Shown: in pieces, positions 7,690 through 13,649 of the stretch | Layout of the letters: each line of letters starts with the position of its first letter | Position numbering within the stretch: position 1 is the first letter of the stretch | DNA from: Oscillospiraceae bacterium | GTDB lineage: Bacteria; Bacillota; Clostridia; Oscillospirales; Oscillospiraceae | Assembly (NCBI GenBank): GCA_009786775.1 | Contig: WQRL01000003.1 | Location: 1-13,649, forward strand | Direction of reading: 5' to 3' | DNA length: 13,649 bases | Made by a program: the position numbers and the translations under genes | Notes under the pieces: generated by a model | Told to the model about the DNA's origin: nothing | What the model saw: the letters and a program-made list of their open reading frames with translations, nothing else | Database searches by the model: none

Positions 7690-7908
7690 TTTTAGGTTTC
7701 CTGGCTTCCTGCTTGTGCAGATGCGGGGAAACAAGGGAACCGGGTGAGAATCCCGGACAGAGTCTACACATAGTAGACACGCCGCTGCTGTATGCGCGTA
7801 AGGACAGATTTATGGCGAAAGCCGGTCATTGGGACTACCTCCCGAGAAGGCGGAATCTGTACGTTAGGGAAAAACCCTTAGAAACGCGTGAGTCAGAAAA
7901 CCTGAAAA
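7690..7908 (+). promoter_or_regulatory. Cobalamin (B12) riboswitch
   Basis: The leader has the conserved elements of the cobalamin riboswitch in order. A closing P1 stem pairs AGGTTT (7694-7699) with AAACCT (7898-7903). The core is AAGGGAACCGGGTGAGAATC followed by CCGGACAG (7733-7760). CGCCGCTGCTGTATGCG corresponds to the usual CCGCCACTGT segment. CCCGAGAAGGCGG is the internal-loop segment. The B12 box, GAGTCAGAAAACCTG, is at about 7890-7904. Elements of the P7-P8 region (GGCGAAAGCC) are also present. Such aptamers sense adenosyl-, methyl- or hydroxocobalamin and normally lower expression of B12 uptake or synthesis genes when the vitamin is abundant. An intrinsic terminator lies 55 bases downstream and the only gene behind it is the large surface protein at 8054. 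Confidence 0.92.
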
Positions 7909-7925
7909 GAGTAAGTTTCATTGTC

Positions 7926-7942
7926 ATGGCAGGTGCTGCCAT
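7926..7942 (+). other. Short hairpin after the B12 box, possible expression-platform element
   Basis: ATGGCAG-GTG-CTGCCAT forms a perfect 7-bp stem with a 3-base loop, 20 bases after the aptamer. This is where cobalamin riboswitches often place the hairpin (P13) that docks with L5, although complementarity to the L5 region here is only about four bases (GCAG with CTGC). Its ATGGC can alternatively pair with GCCAT in the terminator's 5' arm, so it could take part in antitermination. Inference. Confidence 0.4.
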
Positions 7943-7963
7943 ACAATAATTGCATGTGGAAAT

Positions 7964-8004
7964 ACGGCCATAGCAGTCTTTTATTTGATTGCTATGGCCG
8001 TTTT
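7964..8004 (+). terminator. Intrinsic terminator between riboswitch and surface-protein gene
   Basis: ACGGCCATAGCA (7964-7975) pairs perfectly with TGCTATGGCCGT (7990-8001), a 12-bp stem with a 14-base loop, followed by TTTTG. Its position between the B12 aptamer and the gene makes it the likely off-state of the switch. Confidence 0.85.
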
Positions 8005-8053
8005 GTCAGTGACCCAAATTTGTTAAAGCAATATTTATTGAGAGGATAAACCA

Positions 8054-11000
8054 ATGAAAAAAAATTATTTAAGCAAGAGGATACTAGCCTTCGCCCTAAT
8101 CTTGGTAATGATGCTGGGAATGCTGCCTATGACGGCACTAGCAGATAGCCCGGATGCAGCCACAACGGACACCGTTGAAATCTTCATAAGCTTTGAAGGC
8201 TTTAGCCTTGGACAAGGCTTCTTCATTGAGCCGGCGCGGCTTACCATGCCGCAAGGCTCAACATTGGCGGATGCAACGGCTGTGTTTTTAGGGCAAAATA
8301 GCACAGCATTTGTAACCACAGCGCAAAACAACTTTCTGGACCGGGTTGCCTTTGGAGTTCAGAATGTAACATTTCCCCCTTTCTTAGAGGGTAACGAATT
8401 TATTCACGGTGAACTGCTTGGGCAGCCGGGCTGGCTGGGTGCGTTTGACTTTAGTGCGCAGTCAGGCTGGATGTATACCCACAACCATGTTATAACAGCC
8501 CTGGGAATGGCCGAAACAGTGCTCAGGGACGCGGATGTGTTCCGCTGGCAATTCTCCCTTGTAGGACAGGGCGCAGACCTGGGCGCGCCTGCTCCCGGCT
8601 GGAGCGGGCACACACCGCTGTTTTATCAAGTTGACAAAACGGCACTAATCCGCGCCCTATATTCGGACGGGGCGAGCGCAGTTGCAGTGCAAAACGCCCT
8701 TGATGTAATTATTGACCCGCTGGCATCTGAGGAAGCTGTGGCTGCTGCGCTTTATGCCCTTACAGGCGATGACGGCGGCAACGGCGGCGCAAACGCCGAC
8801 AGTTATGCCGGTGGCTGGTTTACTGTGCATAACCCCGGCGGAGAACTGCGGGACAGGCTCCTTGCGTTGGTTGACGAGGCTTATGGATTGCCTCCGCTGA
8901 ACCTTACAGGGGTTGCGAACACAGACATCCCTATGATCCGGACGCGGCTGCAGCCTGTGCAGAGGCTCAGGGTTGTCGGGCATATGGATTCCACCGACTT
9001 CAGGCCAGGAGGCGCAACCGCTACAATTTTTGCAACCGGGCTCTTGGCGCAAAACGGCAACTTCGGCCTGACTATTTCAGGGCCTCCCCCCTTCCCGCCC
9101 GGCCAGCCTGACCCAAGGATTACAGCCCCCGCGCTTCTGGCCAGCCTGGTGGAACTCGACCTCGCAGGAGTGACAAGCATAACCAACCAAGGTGCAGAAG
9201 AGCTCACGGCTTTTCCTGTACGCGCCATGAGAGGTTTGCGGAATCTTGAAAGAGTGCGCCTGCCTCAGCACTTTGGCCTGTCAAATGGCATATTTCAGTT
9301 CAACATAAACCTTAACACATTAACATTCGGCAACGCCCCCTTTACCTATAATACACTCGATTTCCGCGGCCTAAATTCAATGGTATTTACCGGCTCACAC
9401 CAGTTTGAACACGCAGCGCCAAGCGAAATAATCTTCCCCGAGGGACTGCAAAACATTCCAAACAATATGTTTGCCTCGAATTTTAACTTACAAGCTGTAC
9501 ATTTTTATGGAGCTACAGCACCTACTCTTGGCACTAATATATTCTTGAATGTTGAGCCGAGGCCCATCGCTGTAGTGCCTGATAACACAACAGGCGGATA
9601 CGAACTCCCCGCATTCTTCGGAGTTTTCCTAAATGTGGACTCAAGAGATGTGCAAGGGGTCAACAGGTCTGTACTCAACACCATAATTTTAGAAGCAAGA
9701 GCACTAAATGCCGGGGACTTTACTCCGGAGTCCTGGGAAGTTTTCGCCGCAGCGCTTAGTGCCGCAGAGGAAATAATGCTCAGTGCCACATCGCAGCAGC
9801 CGCTTGATGATGCGGCCGTAGCTCTGCGCGGGGCAATTGAGGCCTTAGAAATAAGGGATGGCAATGTTACTTTCATAGATGTACCGGCCGGCGCGGTGGT
9901 CGGGGTGTTTCGCAAAGGGAATCATTTCACGGCTTTCCAGCGTTTCCCTATGAGCTTGGATGAAGAACGCTCAGGCAGTGGCCGCGATGTCTGGAGGGCG
10001 GCGCTTCCCACAGGTGCAAATCTGCACCTTGAGGCATATATCCTGGGTGAAACAGTGAAACACGCCAGATTCTTTAGCCTCTCATCACATGGCACAACCA
10101 TAACAGTAAACCCAACGCCTCTTTCGGACTGGAGCAGGGATGACAGCCAGCCTTGGCAAGATAATAATGTCCTGACAAATCTCGATGATTCAGGTACTGT
10201 TAACCTTGAGCCGGGCGGCGTATTCTACCTTGACACATTTAGGGTCTGGCAGGCGATGGCAGGCTTAACAGAGAACTATTTCATTGAGCCTGTGTATAGA
10301 TTTGAGCTCAGCGGAAGCAGTGCCGAAATTGAGAGAGCAGGCTCGCCGGGCCGTGAAAGGCTCAGGATCACAGGCCTTCAGCCCGGTGTGAGCGTAATTA
10401 AGATAACATATGACCCCATTGAATATGTCACGCCGCAAGGAACTTTGCGCTTTAATGCAATGGATGAGCGCAACACTCTTGCTGTGGTGGTAAATGTGGG
10501 CGGTGGCCCGGCATTTAATACGGGAATAAGCATCCGCAACGATTTTGATACATACTTTTTTGATGCCGAAAAAGGTTCACGGGAATTTACATTTACCCCT
10601 GCTGCGGGCTCAAGCGTCAGGGTTCACGCCCCGCTCAATATCTCCCCCTGGGGTGAGGGCTGGAGCGAATACACAGCAGATGCCGGCGGCAGCTTTACCG
10701 TAACTTTGCGCGAAGGCCGCAATATAATCCAGATTGACAATGGCAGTTCCAGAAGATTTCATGTTGTAAAAGCTCTCGGGGTCAGTGTGACAGTTGTGAA
10801 CGCCACAAATCCCGGGATGCCATTTGAAGTGGGCGACACTGCTAGAGTCAGCATCACAGGGATGCCCGAACCCATTGAAAAGCTCGCAGGCATTTACAAT
10901 CCAGGCTTCTCGGGAGGCTGGGGCGCAAGCGATATGCGCACATTCATCCGCCTTGCAAACGCCGGTGGATTTGAGGTAGACAGCAACAGGGCGATACAGT

Positions 11001-13649
11001 ACAGGGCGCTGGGGACAATTTTTACAGTCGAGTATCAGCTCACAGATGCTTCCCTCAATGTACTCACAGGGCATATCCATGCAGGCGTGATGGGTGATGC
11101 ACCCGGTTTTCACCGCAACATCCCGCTTTCGGGGGTTACGGACAACATGACTGCAACGGACTCAGGCCCATTTGCTTTCGGCGCACTGCCGGTAATAATT
11201 CTGCCGCTGGCAGAGAAGGAGATACCTGTAGACAAAACTGAGCTAGATGCTCTGATAAGTGCCGCAAGCGCCAGAGAGGCGGTAAACTATACGGCTCAAA
11301 CATGGGTACCGCTTGTTATTGCTCTTGAAAATGCAGTAGCTGTGAGATATAATGCCGATGTGTCACAGGAGCAGGTAGACTTAGCAGTTTCTATGCTGCA
11401 AGCGGCGATGGACGGGCTGGTGGAAGCCCCGGCCGTAAGTGACCCTATTGATGAAGTTTTAAGATCTGTGCTGGACTGGGTTTACGGTGAGGTTAGGCGC
11501 GTGGGAGGCCCGTCTGTAGAAGTGATTGGCGGCGAATGGGCAGTCCTTGCCCTTGCAAGAGCGGGACGCATTCATCTCACAGATTGGAAATATGTCTATA
11601 CAAACAACCTAAGGGCGCATATTGCCGGGTATGCGACAGTATTATCACAAACAGCCCCTAGGCCTGTTATTTTCGACGGCAACAGGCCCACAGAAAACCA
11701 GCGGGCTATAATTGCTCTGACAGCACTCGGTTTGGATGCCTCAAATTTTGAAGGCTATGATTTGGTAACACCTCTCAAAGACTTTGACTGGGTGAGGGTG
11801 CAAGGTAACAATGCGGTGGCCTTTGCACTAATTGCGCTTGATACAGTGGGATATTTAGAAGGACAGCCGGACGACCCGCGGGCACGGCTTGTAAGTGAGC
11901 TGACCAGCCTGCAGAATCAAAATGCAAATGGCTCCTGGGGCGTAACCCGGGGCGGGGCGGGTGACCACAGCATGACGGCTATGGTAATCACTGCGCTTGC
12001 GCCATACTATAATACTAATGCGGATGTCCGCGCAGCAGTCGGGAGAGCACTGAACTGGCTCTCTGCGGAGCAGAGTTCTGACGGCAGGATTGGAAATGAC
12101 TCACAGAACATTTCACAGGCGATTGTGGCACTGACAGCCCTCGGAAGAAATCCTGTGCAAGACGCACAGTTTATTAAAAACGGGAATACCTTGGTTGATG
12201 GACTATTAAGTTTCCGAGTCACCGGCGGTGTAAACGCAGGGGCTTTTGGAAATATTTCCTCAGCGGCAGCAAACGCCATGTCCACTGAACAAGCGGCATA
12301 TGCCCTAGTGGCTTTGCAAAGATTTGAAGCGGGGCAGACACATCTATACGATATGAGGGATGTGCCCACAGGCGGGGAAACGCCGGCGGAAGTTGACAGG
12401 TCGGCACTGAGCGCGGCAATTGCAAGCGTTCCCGCAGCTCAAGGTAACTTCACTGATGAATCGTGGGCAGCGGTGCAAGCTGCTCTGGCCTCTGCGCTGG
12501 CCACATGGGGTGATGTGGATGCCGTTCAAGCTCAGGTAAATAGTGCGGCATCTGCGCTAAATGCGGCAATTGCAGGACTCACAGAAGCTACAAGGCCTGG
12601 ACAGCCGCAGCAGCCGGGTCAGCCCGGGCCTACGCAGCCGTCCACTGTCACAGTTACATTCTCGCTTTTCGGAGCGTCACAGCACGACGGCAGTCCGACA
12701 TACATCTGGAGAACAAGCAGGGCGAGATTCCAAACCTGGATTCCTGCAAGGACAATAACATTTAACACCTCGGAAGTTACTGTCTATGATGTTTTCACAA
12801 GAGCCCTCCGGGAAGCAGGCTTTGAGGCGCGGATAACCTCAAGGGGCAACTATGTTTCAGCTATAAACGGCCCGGGCGGCTGGCTCGGCGAATTTGACAA
12901 CGGCCCAAATTCAGGCTGGATGTACATGGTCAACGGCGTCCATGTAAGCCTAGGCCTCGCTGAGCAGGTTCTAAGGGACGGCGATGTAGTTCTCTGGCAC
13001 TTCACCGACGATTTTACACGGGAAGCAGGCAGTGAAAACTGGGGCGGAGCACCCGGCGGTGCGCCGGGAGGTGCAGCAGGGACGCCTGAAGAAGATGAGG
13101 ATGACGAAGATGAGGATGAAGCCCTTGGAGCGGTGTTTTCCGGCATAGACATTTCTGCTGCTGACTTAGAGGCTTGGGAAAACCCGTTTGAAGATATAAA
13201 TTATGGCGACTGGTTCTTTGAAGCTGTCAGATTTGTAAATGCACTGGAGCTAATGACGGGCACGGACAATGGCTTTGAGCCAAACATGTACCTCACCCGC
13301 GCAATGCTCATAACAATTCTTGCCAGGGTTGCGGGAGCCGACACATCAAGCGGCGCGACTTGGTACTCACAGGCCGTGGCCTGGGGTGTTGAGATGGGCA
13401 TAACAGATGGCACAAACCTCAGGAGCAACATAACCCGTGAGCAACTGGCAACTATGCTCTACAGATTTGCGGCTCTGGCTGGGATGGATACGGAGGCAAG
13501 TGCGGAGCTCACGGCATTTCGCGATGCAAATGAAGTTTCCTACTGGGCACAGCCCGCCAAAATGTGGGCAGTTGAAACGGGGATAATTCAGGGCAGGACA
13601 CCCCAGCTTATCGTGCCCGCAGGCACAGCGACCCGAGCCGAAGCGGCGG
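8054..13649 (+). CDS. Giant transcobalamin-like SLH surface protein, 3'-truncated by the window edge
   Basis: The frame is open from the ATG at 8054 (GAGAGG nine bases upstream) to the window end, at least 1865 residues, with no stop. Domains in order: signal peptide 1-30 (cut after ALA); DUF4430 about 40-170; unrecognised 186-360; BspA-like leucine-rich repeats about 360-525; FIVAR-like helical repeat 537-603; beta-rich, probably Ig-like region about 605-1050; FIVAR-like 1059-1126; alpha/alpha toroid about 1130-1435; FIVAR-like 1447-1513; Pro/Gln linker; second DUF4430 1532-1654; Glu/Asp linker; SLH motifs from 1712. DUF4430 is related to the C-terminal beta domain of transcobalamin, and the toroid resembles its N-terminal barrel. 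Together with the B12 riboswitch this suggests a wall-anchored cobalamin-capture protein that hands the vitamin to a transporter outside the window. Domain calls are from motifs; ligand binding is inferred. Confidence 0.9.
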   Translation, partial: MKKNYLSKRILAFALILVMMLGMLPMTALADSPDAATTDTVEIFISFEGFSLGQGFFIEPARLTMPQGSTLADATAVFLGQNSTAFVTTAQNNFLDRVAFGVQNVTFPPFLEGNEFIHGELLGQPGWLGAFDFSAQSGWMYTHNHVITALGMAETVLRDADVFRWQFSLVGQGADLGAPAPGWSGHTPLFYQVDKTALIRALYSDGASAVAVQNALDVIIDPLASEEAVAAALYALTGDDGGNGGANADSYAGGWFTVHNPGGELRDRLLALVDEAYGLPPLNLTGVANTDIPMIRTRLQPVQRLRVVGHMDSTDFRPGGATATIFATGLLAQNGNFGLTISGPPPFPPGQPDPRITAPALLASLVELDLAGVTSITNQGAEELTAFPVRAMRGLRNLERVRLPQHFGLSNGIFQFNINLNTLTFGNAPFTYNTLDFRGLNSMVFTGSHQFEHAAPSEIIFPEGLQNIPNNMFASNFNLQAVHFYGATAPTLGTNIFLNVEPRPIAVVPDNTTGGYELPAFFGVFLNVDSRDVQGVNRSVLNTIILEARALNAGDFTPESWEVFAAALSAAEEIMLSATSQQPLDDAAVALRGAIEALEIRDGNVTFIDVPAGAVVGVFRKGNHFTAFQRFPMSLDEERSGSGRDVWRAALPTGANLHLEAYILGETVKHARFFSLSSHGTTITVNPTPLSDWSRDDSQPWQDNNVLTNLDDSGTVNLEPGGVFYLDTFRVWQAMAGLTENYFIEPVYRFELSGSSAEIERAGSPGRERLRITGLQPGVSVIKITYDPIEYVTPQGTLRFNAMDERNTLAVVVNVGGGPAFNTGISIRNDFDTYFFDAEKGSREFTFTPAAGSSVRVHAPLNISPWGEGWSEYTADAGGSFTVTLREGRNIIQIDNGSSRRFHVVKALGVSVTVVNATNPGMPFEVGDTARVSITGMPEPIEKLAGIYNPGFSGGWGASDMRTFIRLANAGGFEVDSNRAIQYRALGTIFTVEYQLTDASLNVLTGHIHAGVMGDAPGFHRNIPLSGVTDNMTATDSGPFAFGALPVIILPLAEKEIPVDKTELDALISAASAREAVNYTAQTWVPLVIALENAVAVRYNADVSQEQVDLAVSMLQAAMDGLVEAPAVSDPIDEVLRSVLDWVYGEVRRVGGPSVEVIGGEWAVLALARAGRIHLTDWKYVYTNNLRAHIAGYATVLSQTAPRPVIFDGNRPTENQRAIIALTALGLDASNFEGYDLVTPLKDFDWVRVQGNNAVAFALIALDTVGYLEGQPDDPRARLVSELTSLQNQNANGSWGVTRGGAGDHSMTAMVITALAPYYNTNADVRAAVGRALNWLSAEQSSDGRIGNDSQNISQAIVALTALGRNPVQDAQFIKNGNTLVDGLLSFRVTGGVNAGAFGNISSAAANAMSTEQAAYALVALQRFEAGQTHLYDMRDVPTGGETPAEVDRSALSAAIASVPAAQGNFTDESWAAVQAALASALATWGDVDAVQAQVNSAASALNAAIAGLTEATRPGQPQQPGQPGPTQPSTVTVTFSLFGASQHDGSPTYIWRTSRARFQTWIPARTITFNTSEVTVYDVFTRALREAGFEARITSRGNYVSAINGPGGWLGEFDNGPNSGWMYMVNGVHVSLGLAEQVLRDGDVVLWHFTDDFTREAGSENWGGAPGGAPGGAAGTPEEDEDDEDEDEALGAVFSGIDISAADLEAWENPFEDINYGDWFFEAVRFVNALELMTGTDNGFEPNMYLTRAMLITILARVAGADTSSGATWYSQAVAWGVEMGITDGTNLRSNITREQLATMLYRFAALAGMDTEASAELTAFRDANEVSYWAQPAKMWAVETGIIQGRTPQLIVPAGTATRAEAA
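8171..8563 (+). other. N-terminal DUF4430 (transcobalamin C-terminal-like) domain of the surface protein
   Basis: Residues about 40-170 begin TVEIFISFEG and contain GWLGAFDFSAQSGWMYTHNH (motif G138-W139-M140-Y141), then AETVLRDADVFRWQFSL. This is the DUF4430 pattern of a GWMY turn followed by a G/D-D-V-V-x-W strand. The usual VNG after GWMY is replaced by THNH, so this copy may differ in ligand contacts. Confidence 0.75.
9131..9628 (+). other. BspA-like leucine-rich repeat region
   Basis: Residues about 360-525 show LxxLxxLxL-type periodicity (LLASLVELDLAGVTSI, MRGLRNLERVRLPQHF). A typical BspA-type repeat follows: IIFPEGLQNIPNNMFASNFN, then LQAVHFYGATAPTLGTNIF. Such regions mediate adhesion or protein contacts on the surface of gut and oral bacteria. 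Confidence 0.65.
11441..12358 (+). other. Alpha/alpha toroid (prenyltransferase/terpene cyclase-like) domain
   Basis: Residues about 1130-1435 consist of paired helices with repeated signatures: GGEWAVLALARAG, NQRAIIALTALGLD, NNAVAFALIALDTVG, SLQNQNANGSWG, HSMTAMVITALAPYY, ALNWLSAEQSSDGRIG, SQAIVALTALGRNP and STEQAAYALVALQRF. These QNxxGSW and A-x-x-A-L-x-A-L repeats are those of the terpenoid cyclase/protein prenyltransferase fold, shared by the cobalamin-binding barrel of transcobalamin and intrinsic factor. No DDxD-type cyclase motif is evident, so a binding rather than enzymatic role is favoured. Confidence 0.8.
12647..13015 (+). other. C-terminal DUF4430 (transcobalamin C-terminal-like) domain
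   Basis: Residues 1532-1654 run from VTVTFSLFGASQHDG to DVVLWHFTDDF. They contain YDVFTRALREAGFEA, the GPGGWLGEFDNGPNSGWMYM segment and the full GWMYMVNG signature (1621-1628). This copy is canonical, unlike the N-terminal one. It follows the toroid and one FIVAR-like spacer, the same order as in transcobalamin with a spacer added. Confidence 0.85.
13187..13649 (+). other. S-layer homology (SLH) motifs, last one cut by the window end
   Basis: Three SLH motifs are visible from residue 1712: FEDINYGDWFFEAVRFVNAL...LTRAMLITILARVAG; ATWYSQAVAWGVEMGITDGT...ITREQLATMLYRFA; and FRDANEVSYWAQPAKMWAVE...ATRAEAA, which runs to the end. A triplet of SLH motifs binds pyruvylated secondary cell-wall polymers and anchors the protein to the envelope. 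They suggest the protein ends soon after the window, perhaps within 20-40 residues. Confidence 0.9.

Noticed and set aside
7713..7949. Plus-strand 78-codon open frame
   Set aside because: It lies wholly across the cobalamin riboswitch aptamer and is explained by that RNA.
10610..11113. Minus-strand 167-codon open frame opposite the surface-protein gene
   Set aside because: It is antisense to the long open frame, has a Cys/His-rich composition typical of reverse-complement reading, and has no supporting signals.
11441..12358. Functional terpene cyclase or prenyltransferase enzyme
   Set aside because: The fold signature is there, but no DDxD-type catalytic motif is visible and the domain sits in an exported, SLH-anchored protein with DUF4430, which fits a binding role better.

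Overview
The window looks like a chromosomal segment of a Bacillota (Firmicutes) bacterium, most likely Clostridia-like. The evidence is strong AGGAGG-type ribosome binding sites, consensus -35/-10 promoters, S-layer homology (SLH) repeats, copper-amine-oxidase-type stalk domains in a secreted protein, a BioY biotin transporter behind a BirA-type operator, and a long cobalamin riboswitch leader. The species cannot be told from the sequence.

Layout. Bases 1-2046 hold the 3' two thirds or more of gyrA (its 5' end lies outside the window), followed three bases later by rnhA (2050-2496). Next on the same strand is a secreted 832-residue protein with two copper amine oxidase N-terminal-like domains and a cysteine-rich end (2545-5043). 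A minus-strand block follows: a nitroreductase (5109-5648), bioY (5702-6253) with a clear promoter and biotin operator (6284-6339), a GNAT acetyltransferase (6353-6844) and an unrecognised 88-residue protein (6872-7138). The divergent intergenic region 7139-8053 contains a three-copy 66-bp tandem repeat whose last copy folds against an inverted copy, then a promoter, a cobalamin riboswitch and an intrinsic terminator.

The main discovery candidate is the gene behind that riboswitch, 8054 to beyond the window end. It is an open frame of at least 1865 codons. It encodes an exported, probably S-layer-anchored protein with a DUF4430 domain near the N terminus, BspA-like leucine-rich repeats, three FIVAR-like helical spacers, an alpha/alpha toroid (prenyltransferase/terpene-cyclase-like), a second DUF4430 domain and three SLH motifs. 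A toroid followed by a DUF4430-like beta domain is the architecture of animal transcobalamin and intrinsic factor. With a B12 riboswitch in front, the best inference is a bacterial cell-surface cobalamin-capture protein made when B12 is scarce. The ligand is inferred, not shown.

The window therefore contains two vitamin-responsive loci: BirA-type control of biotin uptake and riboswitch control of a putative B12-binding surface protein. The other genes are ordinary housekeeping or poorly characterised accessory functions.
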